Source: Ignavibacteria bacterium UBA2333 | GTDB taxonomy: Bacteria > Bacteroidota > Ignavibacteria > Kapaibacteriales > Kapaibacteriaceae | Assembly (NCBI GenBank): GCA_002344895.1 | Contig: DDUR01000053.1 | Span: 49,322 to 113,321, forward strand | Reading direction: 5' to 3' | DNA length: 64,000 bases | Notes under the pieces: model-generated | The model's input: the letters and a program-made list of their open reading frames with translations, nothing else | Databases searched by the model: none | What the model was told of the DNA's origin: nothing | Shown here: positions 52,760 to 61,147 of the stretch, in pieces | Layout of the letters: each line of letters opens with the position of its first letter | How positions within the stretch are numbered: the stretch's first letter is position 1 | Position numbers and translations under genes: made by a program

Positions 52760-54748
52760 TCACGCCGAATCTTCGGATTCACCCTCATCAAGTAAAAATG
52801 TCGGACAGATATCACGCGAGACGGCATCGAGAAATCGGCTTGGGCGGCCCAGTACGTCCGTACGTTCTCGCTCTAGGATGACGGTCGGATACGTGATGTA
52901 GAGGTCATCTGCGGCGCGAGTAACGGCAACATAGACCAAACGACGCTCTTCTTCGAGGGATTCTTCAGAATCGGCACTTCGAGCTGCTGGAAGAGTCCCT
53001 TCATTTGCCCAGATCAGAAAAACATTGCCCCATTCCAGCCCCTTTGCCGAGTGAATTGTGCTGAGTGTGACAAACTCCTGTTCATGATCATCTGGATCAA
53101 TGTCTTCGATTGATGTTGTGGGAGGATCAAGAGCAATGTCAGTGAGGAACTCAGACGTACTTCCGTACCGTGCACAAATGGCGACGAGACTTTCAACGTC
53201 CTTCCATCGCCGTTGTGGATCGTCATGCTGGCGTTCACAGACGGGTTTGTACCATGCCACGAGGTTATCAACCCGTTCACCGGCTGTGGTATATGTCGAC
53301 GCCGTACGGATTGCGTCGAGTAGGCTCATAACTGACGCTGCTGCCTTGCCTGTAAGACTCACCTTAGGATGAAGTGCATCCTCAGCATCCCGTATCGCTT
53401 CGACAACAACAGCTGCCGTTTTTTGCCCTACACCCTCAAGTGCAAGAATCATTCGATACCAGGAAACAGCGTCCCTCGGATTGACGGTGAGCCGGAGCAG
53501 GGCCAGAACATCCTTGATGTGGGCGGCCTCGGCAAATCGCAGTCCACCGAACTTTTTAAAAGGGATATTCGCCTTACCCAATTCGATTTCAAGATCGAAC
53601 GACAGGAATCCACTGCGGAATAAGACAGCGATCTTCGACAGTGGTGTGCCGGATTCACGCATTTCAAGAATTCGTTCAACAACGAAGCGGCTCTGCTGCC
53701 GTTCATCGGTACAACTAATGAGCATTGGTTTTTCACCGTCGCCCCGTGTACTTCTCAGTTCTTTGTCGAACATAAATGGAGCATCTTGAAGTACTGCATT
53801 TGCAACATCAAGAATAGGTTGTATACTTCTGTAGTTTTCTTCTAACCGAATAATTGTCGCCGTGGGATATTGTTCAGGGAATCTGTGAATGTTCCGTACG
53901 TCGGCACCCCGAAAGGCATAAATACTCTGAGCATCGTCACCGACGGCCATGACGTTTCCGTCGGGACCCGATAATCCGAGGACAATGTTGTGCTGAAGAA
54001 CGTTCGTGTCCTGATACTCATCAACCATGATGTACTTGTATCGCTGGCGAAGAACAGGGCCAATCTCTTCATGGCGGGTCAACGCGAGCAGATACAGCAA
54101 GAGATCATCATAGTCAACCATCGCTCCACGACGTTTATAGTCATTGTATCCACGAACTATTGCGGCGATACGATCAGTCTCATCGATAAATGACGGATAC
54201 TTTTCCGCTATAACGTCGGCTAACGGTTGCCCTGTATTCACACTTCGACCATACATAGCCAATAAGGTATTCTTTTGCGGGAATCGTTTTTTCAGTTTTG
54301 CAACATCAAACGACGTCCGCACAAGATTCATGACATCTTCGGCATCTCCCTGATCGAGTACGGTAAAATTCGATGCTAATCCGATGGACGATGTTGCCCC
54401 GTATCGCCTCAGGACAAGATTGGCCAGGGCATGGAAAGTTCCTCCAGCAACGGTATCACAACGTCCGTCCAGTAATGACCCGGCACGTCGTAACATCTCT
54501 CGTGCAGCTTTCCGTGTGAACGTCAAAAGCAGGACGGATGCCGGATCCGTTCCATCTTCCACGAGTCGAGCCACGCGATACGTAAGTGTTCGTGTCTTTC
54601 CTGTCCCTGCTCCTGCCAGCACGAGTGCCGGACCTTTGTCGTGCATTACTGCTGCATACTGGGCTGCGTTGAGTTCCTTCGCATAGTCAATGCGGTAGGC
54701 GCGACCGGATGGACCAACGGCAGCGCGGCGAAGAACAAGCTTCTTCAC
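52760..54748 (-). CDS. UvrD/PcrA-type DNA helicase
   Basis: A superfamily 1A helicase of 662 residues that unwinds DNA 3' to 5' in repair or replication restart. Motifs in order: Q motif LNAAQYAAV, Walker A GAGTGKTRTLTYRVARL, VDEYQDTN, GDDAQSIYAFRGA, LEENYRS, STIHSAKGLEW and RRLVYVAVTRA. The start used is GTG 54748, 4 bp after the E1 stop; the frame continues to a TTG at 54796 inside the upstream gene. The C-terminal Tudor-like PcrA tail is missing and a short acidic end (LDEGESEDSA) is present, so it is a compact form. Confidence 0.92.
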   Translation of the reverse strand: MKKLVLRRAAVGPSGRAYRIDYAKELNAAQYAAVMHDKGPALVLAGAGTGKTRTLTYRVARLVEDGTDPASVLLLTFTRKAAREMLRRAGSLLDGRCDTVAGGTFHALANLVLRRYGATSSIGLASNFTVLDQGDAEDVMNLVRTSFDVAKLKKRFPQKNTLLAMYGRSVNTGQPLADVIAEKYPSFIDETDRIAAIVRGYNDYKRRGAMVDYDDLLLYLLALTRHEEIGPVLRQRYKYIMVDEYQDTNVLQHNIVLGLSGPDGNVMAVGDDAQSIYAFRGADVRNIHRFPEQYPTATIIRLEENYRSIQPILDVANAVLQDAPFMFDKELRSTRGDGEKPMLISCTDERQQSRFVVERILEMRESGTPLSKIAVLFRSGFLSFDLEIELGKANIPFKKFGGLRFAEAAHIKDVLALLRLTVNPRDAVSWYRMILALEGVGQKTAAVVVEAIRDAEDALHPKVSLTGKAAASVMSLLDAIRTASTYTTAGERVDNLVAWYKPVCERQHDDPQRRWKDVESLVAICARYGSTSEFLTDIALDPPTTSIEDIDPDDHEQEFVTLSTIHSAKGLEWGNVFLIWANEGTLPAARSADSEESLEEERRLVYVAVTRAADDLYITYPTVILERERTDVLGRPSRFLDAVSRDICPTFLLDEGESEDSA

Positions 54749-54752
54749 AAAT

Positions 54753-56801
54753 TCACCATGCCGCGAGGTCGCGAATTTTCTGTGCAACCATCTCAATCGT
54801 TGGTATCACAGCATCCATCATTCCCTTATCGTACGGAATCGGAACGTCTGGAGGAGCAACACGCTGGACTGGCGCATCCAAATGTGTAAATCCATCTGTT
54901 CCAATCGTTGCTGCGATTTCGGCACCAAAGCCACCCGTCATGGTGTCCTCATGCAGCACCATACAACGATGGGTCTTTCGTACCGATTCAAAAACCGACT
55001 CACGATCCCATGGCACAATTGTCCGCAGATCAAGAATCTCGGCATCGATACCAGAAAGATTTACTGCCGAGATCGCACGATGAACCATTTCACCCCACGT
55101 TACGATGGTAATCTTTGTTCCTTGTCGTACAGTTCGGGCCACACCGAAGGGAATTGCATAGTCATCACCGGGATATACTCCACGACCCGGAGCAGTGTCC
55201 TGAATCGCACGATGTTCCAGGAAGAATGTAGGATCATTTCCTCGGAGTGCTGTCCGCAAAAGACCTACGGCATCCTGGGCCGTGCTCGGCATGGCCACAC
55301 GCCAGCCGATTGTGTGGGCGAAGATTGCCTCACCGGAAACACTGTGCCACGGATCACCAGTTCGTTTGGAGAAACCGACAGGAATACGCACAACCATCGG
55401 AGCGGCAAAGTCTCCGTTCGTACGCCACCGCAGAGTACCACAATCATTAATCTGCTCCGTGGCAGGATCGAGATACTTGCGGAATTGAATTTCAGGAACG
55501 GGAACGAGTCCAGCCAATGCCATACCTACGGCACGGCCGATAATGCCCTCTTCACTCAACGACGTATCAAACACACGCGCAGCACCGTGGCGAACCTGAA
55601 GGTCGACGGTAGCTCCGTGAACTCCACCCTTCACACCGACGTCTTCACCGAACACAACAAGACGCGGATTGTTCTGAAGTTCGGCGTCAAGAGTACGTTT
55701 GACAGCCTCAATGAGATTGATGCGTGACCCCTGTTCAGCGATAACGTCCGACACTGGAAGAGCTGCGATACCTTCGGAAGCCATTCCGCCGTGAAGTGGT
55801 GGTTTTCCTTCATCAAAGGCGAGCGTAAGAGCATCGGCTGGCACCGGTCGAGGTTGCGCGAGTGCAGCATCACATGCTACACGAACCTGAGCTTCAATTT
55901 CTGCCGTAAATGTTTTCCAATCATCTTCAGAGAGGTACTTCTTTCGCGCAAAGAAGTCTTGTATCCTTCCTAGAGGATCACGGGCTTCTTCCTCAGCACG
56001 CAGTTCTGCCGGTTTATAGGCCTGGTTATCGGCACCGGAGTGACCACACAGACGCGGTACACGTACACGGAGGAGGGCCGGCCCCTTCCACTCACGAACA
56101 TATTCGACGGTTTTTGAGATAAGCCGTTCTGCTTCGTCAGGATTTGTACCGTCGACTTCGATAATGCGCAGCCCTGCAAATGAAGCAAGATTGGCGGCGA
56201 TGTTTGCGCCTGGAGTTTGAAACTGCCCTGGCACGCTAATACCATATCCATTGTCCTCTATGAAGAACAACATCGGCAGTCGCTGCGTTGTCGCAATTGT
56301 AAGGGCAGCCCAGAAACCATTCGTAGCCACGGAACCGTCGCCACCAAGTGCAACAGCAATCGCACCCCGCCACGCGTCCTCACCCATGGTTTCTGCGCGA
56401 TAGACACAGGCTTGAGCCCATCCAACGGCGGGAGTGTATTGTGCTCCAACGTCACCAGAAGCTGGAAGGACGGTGACTCCCTGCCGATTCGGAAGATGAT
56501 GAACGACTCCGATGTCGCGTCCGCCGTTACGACTGCCAGATGAGGCAAGTGGACCTGCAAACCCTTCTTCCAGCGTTAATCCTGCTCCGAGGACAAAAGG
56601 TCGAGAACGGTAATACACCGTTGCGGCGTCGTGTCCTTGTCGAAGCTGTGAAGCGAGGAGTACCTGGGCAAGTTCATGGCCGCGAGCTGAGAACTGATAC
56701 GTAACCTTTCCGGACGGTGCCAGTTCGGTTTCTTCGATGATATCCATCGTTCTCGACGCGACGACGGTGCGTGCAACATTGAGCCATTCTGTTTTCGTCA
56801 T
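54753..56801 (-). CDS. 2-oxoacid dehydrogenase E1, fused alpha and beta subunits
   Basis: A thiamine-diphosphate E1 component that decarboxylates a branched-chain or similar 2-oxoacid and passes the acyl group to E2. Residues about 1-320 are the alpha part (GRDIGVVHHLP, ThDP motif GDGSVATNGFW to EDNGYGIS, with Asp-Asn in place of the usual Asn-Asn). Residues about 350-680 are the beta part (VFGEDVGVKGGVHGAT, FDTSLSEEGIIGRAVGMALAG, ILDLRTIVPWDRESV, HEDTMTGGFGAEIAA). Two-subunit forms are more common. No E2 or E3 gene is near. It leads an operon with the helicase and polysaccharide genes and is divergent from the T9SS cargo gene. Confidence 0.94.
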   Translation of the reverse strand: MTKTEWLNVARTVVASRTMDIIEETELAPSGKVTYQFSARGHELAQVLLASQLRQGHDAATVYYRSRPFVLGAGLTLEEGFAGPLASSGSRNGGRDIGVVHHLPNRQGVTVLPASGDVGAQYTPAVGWAQACVYRAETMGEDAWRGAIAVALGGDGSVATNGFWAALTIATTQRLPMLFFIEDNGYGISVPGQFQTPGANIAANLASFAGLRIIEVDGTNPDEAERLISKTVEYVREWKGPALLRVRVPRLCGHSGADNQAYKPAELRAEEEARDPLGRIQDFFARKKYLSEDDWKTFTAEIEAQVRVACDAALAQPRPVPADALTLAFDEGKPPLHGGMASEGIAALPVSDVIAEQGSRINLIEAVKRTLDAELQNNPRLVVFGEDVGVKGGVHGATVDLQVRHGAARVFDTSLSEEGIIGRAVGMALAGLVPVPEIQFRKYLDPATEQINDCGTLRWRTNGDFAAPMVVRIPVGFSKRTGDPWHSVSGEAIFAHTIGWRVAMPSTAQDAVGLLRTALRGNDPTFFLEHRAIQDTAPGRGVYPGDDYAIPFGVARTVRQGTKITIVTWGEMVHRAISAVNLSGIDAEILDLRTIVPWDRESVFESVRKTHRCMVLHEDTMTGGFGAEIAATIGTDGFTHLDAPVQRVAPPDVPIPYDKGMMDAVIPTIEMVAQKIRDLAAW

Positions 56802-56823
56802 TCCATATCCTCTCAGTGAACCG

Positions 56824-56831
56824 CAAAAGTA
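56824..56831 (-). promoter_or_regulatory. -7 box TACTTTTG for the E1 operon
   Basis: Exact TAnnTTTG, about 22 nt before ATG 56801. It lies partly in the left arm of the inverted repeat. Confidence 0.45.
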
Positions 56832-56846
56832 GTGACGTTCTGTGGT

Positions 56847-56854
56847 TAACTTTG
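56847..56854 (+). promoter_or_regulatory. -7 box TAACTTTG for the T9SS cargo gene
   Basis: Identical to the tRNA-Thr -7 box, 22 nt before ATG 56877. It lies partly in the right arm of the inverted repeat. Confidence 0.5.
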
Positions 56855-56876
56855 CGGTTCACATTGGAGTCAATCC

Positions 56877-57797
56877 ATGAAACGCCTCATTCTGTTTGTT
56901 TTCGCTGCACTTTTTATCACGACAGCAAACCTCTCAGCTCAGCTGGGTCCTCAAGCATTCCTTCCTAGTGAGTGCCGTTCCGGTGCGTTAACAACACCTG
57001 CTACGGCTGGCTGGACGGATGCGCGCCTTGTCGGTATAGCAACGATCGGTCTTGATGTACCCCTTGGTATCGGTCAGCCGGTTGATCTTGGGTTTCAGAC
57101 GTCCGACGGGAAAGCACGTCTTTGGGCCTACCTCGTCTATTCGCCCTCACGAGATTCCATGAAGGCGGTACCGTATGTACGCATCTTCGGGACCTGCGTT
57201 GATCCATCAACGTTGACACAACTTCCCACGGACGACATTTCGTTTGAAGGTGTCGGCACGATGGAGATTCCAGCTTCCCCTCTTGAGGGATCGCAACTCA
57301 TGACTCGGCTGATAGCTGATAATAATTACACACAGTTCAGTGCGAATCATCCAGACAGCATGCCGTTTGTTGTAGCGTTGACCGTGAGTGAAGAGGATTT
57401 CGGTGAGTTTGCAGCAGGAACACCGTATTGGGTACTGACATGGCTCCCAACGGATGATGGAACTGCGATGACATGTTTGGTACATGCAACGACCGGAGAA
57501 ACGTTTTGCTTTTTGGAAACGACAAACTCCGTTGACGAATCCGCAGAAGAAGCAAACGTTGTCCTTGCACCAAATCCGGTTGGCGACCTTGCCGTAATTA
57601 CTGTACCGCAAACCTGGCTGGGATCTTCCGTACATGTTGACATTGTTGATGTCACAGGAACACTTCTCCAACGAATGTCCTATGATCAACTGTCGTCAAC
57701 AAGTCTCGTTATCAATTCGTCGCAGCTTTCACGAGGCGTCTATACGGCCCGTCTGCACACAGGAAATCGTATTGTCTCTGTGCCCTTCGTGAAGTAA
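56877..57797 (+). CDS. secreted protein with T9SS type A sorting domain
   Basis: A 306-residue protein with a signal peptide (MKRLILFVFAALFITTANLSAQ) and a C-terminal sorting domain from about 230: VVLAPNPVGDLAVITVP, DVTGTLLQRM, LSRGVYTARLHTGNRIVSVPFVK. The middle has no recognised enzyme motif; Cys pairs (SECRSG, FGTCVD, MTCLV, TFCFL) suggest disulfides. It would cross the outer membrane through the type IX system. The gene is monocistronic, and after its stop comes the period-10 C-run repeat instead of a terminator. Confidence 0.88.
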   Translation: MKRLILFVFAALFITTANLSAQLGPQAFLPSECRSGALTTPATAGWTDARLVGIATIGLDVPLGIGQPVDLGFQTSDGKARLWAYLVYSPSRDSMKAVPYVRIFGTCVDPSTLTQLPTDDISFEGVGTMEIPASPLEGSQLMTRLIADNNYTQFSANHPDSMPFVVALTVSEEDFGEFAAGTPYWVLTWLPTDDGTAMTCLVHATTGETFCFLETTNSVDESAEEANVVLAPNPVGDLAVITVPQTWLGSSVHVDIVDVTGTLLQRMSYDQLSSTSLVINSSQLSRGVYTARLHTGNRIVSVPFVK

Positions 57798-57825
57798 GAC
57801 GTGAGGTAGGACGACTAAACAGTCT

Positions 57826-57854
57826 CCCCCACCTTCCCCCACCTTCCCCCACCT
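57826..57854. repeat. period-10 repeat, three CCCCC runs (unit ACCTTCCCCC)
   Basis: CCCCC at 57826-57830, 57836-57840 and 57846-57850 with ACCTT between and ACCT after. It fills the gap between two convergent genes. The same unit, G-rich strand, follows the stop at 63974. Confidence 0.9.
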
Positions 57855-58617
57855 ACATCGTATACCCTACCGTGAGCCGCAGGCCGCGGCCGGCTAACCA
57901 GCCAACGTTTTGTGTGAACGTTTCACCGTTAAACGTGCCCGTGATATCGGTTGGTTGACGGAAGACGTATTGTAGTCCAAAGGAAAGACGATCGGTTTCG
58001 CCTACTGGCACAACAACTCGCGCCATAATCCACGCACCACCACCAAGCTGTGTGTCATAGGAGTATTCACGTCGCGCTTCCTGTGGTGGTGTGCCCGCGA
58101 TGTACGTGTAATCGTCAATTTGTTTTCCGGAAAGGATATAATCTCCAAGTATACCAAGTCCGAGTTCTATACGTGCACCCGTTGTGTCGAGATCTAACAT
58201 CGGGAAGGTCATACCAATCTGTAGCTCAAGAGCACTGAGGCTGATGTCTGTGGCGACACGTTCTACACCTTGAGGGGGGATTACAACGTCGAGTCGACCC
58301 GATGAGGGTATAGGACCACTAGAGAGTGCTGTCGATGTTGTTTGTTGCCGATACGCCGTAACAAAGCTTCCAGCGTCAGATCGATACTGCAGTGAGCCTA
58401 ACACCGTAAACTTTGGTCGTGGTGTATACTCGATACCAAGACCAAGGGAGTACCGTGACGTTGCAACGTTTTCAGCGCTCGATAACGTGGCCGTGGTAAT
58501 GGTATACGAACCAACGGCTCCATACCGAAACGTGGTCTGCGCTCCGAGAGGGAGTGCAGACCACGTGATTAGGAGCAGGATTGTCAGTGTTTGGGCGGAG
58601 AGGGCTGTACGCGTCAT
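57853..58617 (-). CDS. outer-membrane beta-barrel protein
   Basis: A 254-residue protein with a signal peptide (ending near LGAQT) and alternating amphipathic strands throughout (YSLGLGIEYTPRPKFTVLGS, ARIELGLGILGDYIL, DRLSFGLQYVFRQP), closing with GRGLRLTVGYTM, the aromatic-ending last strand expected of an outer-membrane barrel. No enzyme or TonB motif is seen, so the function is unknown. The -7 box TAGATTCG lies 4 nt before ATG 58617. It is convergent with the T9SS cargo gene. Confidence 0.8.
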   Translation of the reverse strand: MTRTALSAQTLTILLLITWSALPLGAQTTFRYGAVGSYTITTATLSSAENVATSRYSLGLGIEYTPRPKFTVLGSLQYRSDAGSFVTAYRQQTTSTALSSGPIPSSGRLDVVIPPQGVERVATDISLSALELQIGMTFPMLDLDTTGARIELGLGILGDYILSGKQIDDYTYIAGTPPQEARREYSYDTQLGGGAWIMARVVVPVGETDRLSFGLQYVFRQPTDITGTFNGETFTQNVGWLAGRGLRLTVGYTM

Positions 58618-58621
58618 ACGG

Positions 58622-58629
58622 CGAATCTA
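58622..58629 (-). promoter_or_regulatory. -7 box TAGATTCG of the beta-barrel gene
   Basis: TTCG variant of TAnnTTTG, 4 nt (CCGT) before ATG 58617; predicts a leaderless mRNA. Confidence 0.4.
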
Positions 58630-58648
58630 CTGCATGTGCGCCAACCGA

Positions 58649-60220
58649 TCAGGCCTCTGGGACTTCCAGGGTGATGGCTTGACGTGTTCCTTCTTTGTCA
58701 ACAATCACAAACATGATGCCGTCACCAGCACGTTTTGACTTGAGAATGTTCTCCAGCTGTTGTGCACTTGTGACGTCCTTGCCGTCGGCCTTAAGAATCA
58801 ACGTGTTTGGACGTAGGCCACGACGTGCAGCACGGCCACGCATGTCAACCTTTGAAACAAAGACTCCGGCCTTCGAGGAGAAGTCCTTTTTGATGTCCGA
58901 CGGAATTGGGCCCGCCGTAAATCCGAGTCCCTTAAACGACACAGGATCCTCATCCGAAGAATCCGTTGCGCCCCCTGCGCGCCCTTCAAGAGAAGCGACG
59001 TCGGACTCTCCATCGTCCATGGACTTAAGTGTGACGGTCTTTGTGATTTCTTTTTTGTCGCGCCAGACCTTGAGTTTTACACGATCACCAGCACGACGTA
59101 GAACAATCTGGTTCTGGAGTTCGTTCGATGTTTTTACTGGCTGTCCGTCAACATCAAGGATAACGTCACCAACTTCAAGGCCGGCAGCTTCAGCAGCACC
59201 ACCCTTAACAACCTTGTTCACGTAGACACCACTGACGTTGTTCAGGCCAGCGGCCTTGGCCGACGTCTCATCGATGCTTGTGATCTCGATACCAATGTAT
59301 CCGCGTTGAATCTTTCCATCTTCGATGAGGTCAAGAGCAACACTCTTCACCATGTCGATCGGAATCGCAAAGCCGTATCCGGCATTGTATCCCGTCGTGG
59401 AGGCAATAGCCGTGTTGATACCAACAAGTGATCCATCCAGATTAAACAGGCCACCACCAGAGTTCCCCGGATTGATGGCTGCATCTGTTTGTAGGAAGTT
59501 CTCTACGGCAAAACGATTACGCTGTGCACGCAATCGGTCACTGCCAACAATACCGATGGCACGACCATCAGCAGAGATAATTCCTGTTGTAACGGTTGAC
59601 TTGAGTCCGAGTGGATTCCCGACAGCAACAACCCACTCACCTACACGAATGTTTGTACGGTCAGCAAAGTGAGCGGCCTGGAACGTACCACCGTCAATCT
59701 TGAGGACGGCAAGGTCGGTAAGAGGATCACGACCAACAAGTTTGGCTTTAAACTCACGTTGGTCAGCCGTTGTAACCTTGATACCTCCCTCAATTGCATT
59801 TTCAACAACATGGTTGTTGGTAACAATGTATCCGTCAGCTGTTACCATTACACCACTGCCGGCACCATCATAGTCGTCGTTGTTGTTGTCCTGCGGCTCT
59901 TCTTCCAGGTCGTTCCCATCTGGACCAAAGAATCGGAAGAAGTCATTCCCAAAGGGCGTGCGCATTTTTTTCTTGTCGGTTTTCACGCTGATGCTGACAA
60001 CGGACTTTGTGACGGCATCGGCGACGGCAACAAATTGATCATTCAGTGCCTTGACGGCAGCAGGAGAAGTGGCCGGTGCCTGGCGCGCTCCGAGATCAGT
60101 GGTGCCAAGGGCAAAGAGTTCGGAGATGGCATTGGAACCGAAGGACGTCATAAGGACGACGCCCATCACGACACCGGTGCCGATGAGGGCGACGGCCGTC
60201 AGGAGAGATCGTCTGGACAT
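58649..60220 (-). CDS. HtrA/DegP-type periplasmic serine protease
   Basis: A 523-residue protease/chaperone for misfolded envelope proteins. An N-terminal anchor helix (LLTAVALIGTGVVMGVVLM) precedes a trypsin-like domain with catalytic His in VTNNHVVENA, Asp in DPLTDLAVLKI and Ser in INPGNSGGGLF. Two PDZ domains follow (ERGYIGIE-type start near GYIGIEITSIDE; second near GLGFTAGPIPSD). The start MSRRSLL (60220) is chosen; the frame is open to 60322. No convincing -7 box was found in the 165-bp gap to the divergent HipA-like gene. Confidence 0.95.
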   Translation of the reverse strand: MSRRSLLTAVALIGTGVVMGVVLMTSFGSNAISELFALGTTDLGARQAPATSPAAVKALNDQFVAVADAVTKSVVSISVKTDKKKMRTPFGNDFFRFFGPDGNDLEEEPQDNNNDDYDGAGSGVMVTADGYIVTNNHVVENAIEGGIKVTTADQREFKAKLVGRDPLTDLAVLKIDGGTFQAAHFADRTNIRVGEWVVAVGNPLGLKSTVTTGIISADGRAIGIVGSDRLRAQRNRFAVENFLQTDAAINPGNSGGGLFNLDGSLVGINTAIASTTGYNAGYGFAIPIDMVKSVALDLIEDGKIQRGYIGIEITSIDETSAKAAGLNNVSGVYVNKVVKGGAAEAAGLEVGDVILDVDGQPVKTSNELQNQIVLRRAGDRVKLKVWRDKKEITKTVTLKSMDDGESDVASLEGRAGGATDSSDEDPVSFKGLGFTAGPIPSDIKKDFSSKAGVFVSKVDMRGRAARRGLRPNTLILKADGKDVTSAQQLENILKSKRAGDGIMFVIVDKEGTRQAITLEVPEA

Positions 60221-60351
60221 TGATGCTCCAAGGAGTGTTTGTGTGTGAGATACTGTAAACCGAAGGGCAAAAAACGAACAAGTCGTCCGTTTAGTATCAG
60301 GGTCGTTTTCTTTCTGTCCCACCGACCTCCTATTCCATTGAGGACACGGGT

Positions 60352-60365
60352 GCCCCTTTCGCCCC
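60352..60365 (-). repeat. GGGGC-GAAA-GGGGC motif
   Basis: In the HtrA/HipA-like intergenic region, 20 bp upstream of the HipA-like ATG, C-rich on that gene's sense strand. Confidence 0.85.
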
Positions 60366-60385
60366 CTTCCCGTAGTTTACCCGCC

Positions 60386-61147
60386 ATGCTCCGCCTTCCC
60401 GTTACCCGTATCCTCTCCATTGTACGCCAGGGGAGCTCGGCCCCCGCCCATGTTTCAACGGAGGCCGGTGACTTTGTGATGAAGTTTCGGGGTGCGGCCC
60501 AGGGTCCAGCAGCCCTTGTGGCCGAGCTGATTGTTGGGGCCCTTGCCGACAGACTGGATCTGCCCGTGCCGGAACGTGCCGTGCTGGAGTTATCGGCAGA
60601 TGTTCCGACGGATGATCGGCGCGACGAGATTGCCGACCTTATTCATGCTTCGTATGGACTCAATGTTGGGTTGCGGTATGTACCTCGTACCCACATTCTT
60701 CGTCCTGATGAACATCGACTGATTCCGTTTGATGTAGCATCACGTATTGTGTGGTTGGACTGGTTAACGATGAATCTTGATCGTACGGAGGCAAATCCGA
60801 ACATCATTGTTGGTGGTGGACGGTATTGGCTGATTGATCATGGTGCTGCACTCGGATTTCATTTTGACTGGCCACATATCACAGAACAACATCCACATCG
60901 ATATCAATCACATCAACGTCACGTTCTTGCTGAACGAGCAACAGCACTCTCGGAATGGGATACTCTACTTCGTGACTATGTCAGTCGCACAATGATATGG
61001 GACGTACTCGAAGCTGTACCAACTGAACTCTGGATGGATGTAGCTGGATCAGTATCTATTGATCGGCGTAGGGCTGCATATCATGCCGTGCTCTGGAAAC
61101 GTCTGCATGGTGAACGTCGGCCTGACGTTATGCAGCATGCAGCATAA
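60386..61147 (+). CDS. HipA-like kinase domain protein
   Basis: A 253-residue protein of the HipA_2 kind. MLRLPVTRILSIVRQGSSAP opens it, and FVMKFRGAAQG and ALVAELIVGALADRLDLPVPE form the N-lobe. WLDWLTMNLDRTEANPNIIV supplies the catalytic loop and YWLIDHGAALGFHF the metal-binding Asp. HipA relatives phosphorylate proteins such as glutamyl-tRNA synthetase, but here no HipB antitoxin partner is present, so a toxin role is not supported. A GGGGC motif copy ends 20 bp upstream of the ATG. The 3' end overlaps the Ppx gene by 20 bp. Confidence 0.85.
   Translation: MLRLPVTRILSIVRQGSSAPAHVSTEAGDFVMKFRGAAQGPAALVAELIVGALADRLDLPVPERAVLELSADVPTDDRRDEIADLIHASYGLNVGLRYVPRTHILRPDEHRLIPFDVASRIVWLDWLTMNLDRTEANPNIIVGGGRYWLIDHGAALGFHFDWPHITEQHPHRYQSHQRHVLAERATALSEWDTLLRDYVSRTMIWDVLEAVPTELWMDVAGSVSIDRRRAAYHAVLWKRLHGERRPDVMQHAA

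Larger units (their letters stand above)
56816..56862. repeat. 12-bp perfect inverted repeat in a divergent promoter region
   Basis: GTGAACCGCAAA (56816-56827) and TTTGCGGTTCAC (56851-56862), 23 bp apart. The arms overlap the two outward-facing -7 boxes, so a dimeric regulator or shared promoter architecture could link both genes. Confidence 0.7.

Noticed and set aside
54882..55727. A 281-codon open frame on the plus strand
   Set aside because: It lies entirely antisense to the conserved E1 gene, has no family motif, and is explained by codon bias of the real gene.
57826..57854. CRISPR or minisatellite-type array
   Set aside because: Only three 10-bp units, no spacers and no cas genes.
60221..60385. 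Promoters for htrA and the HipA-like gene
   Set aside because: The best candidates (such as TAGTTTAC at 60374) miss key consensus bases; the region shows only the GGGGC motif clearly.
61128..61147. Overlap as a sign of frameshift or truncated genes
   Set aside because: Both proteins have full domains and normal length; short tail overlaps are common in this window.
60386..61147. HipAB toxin-antitoxin system
   Set aside because: No antitoxin gene or operator is present; only a kinase-like protein can be supported.
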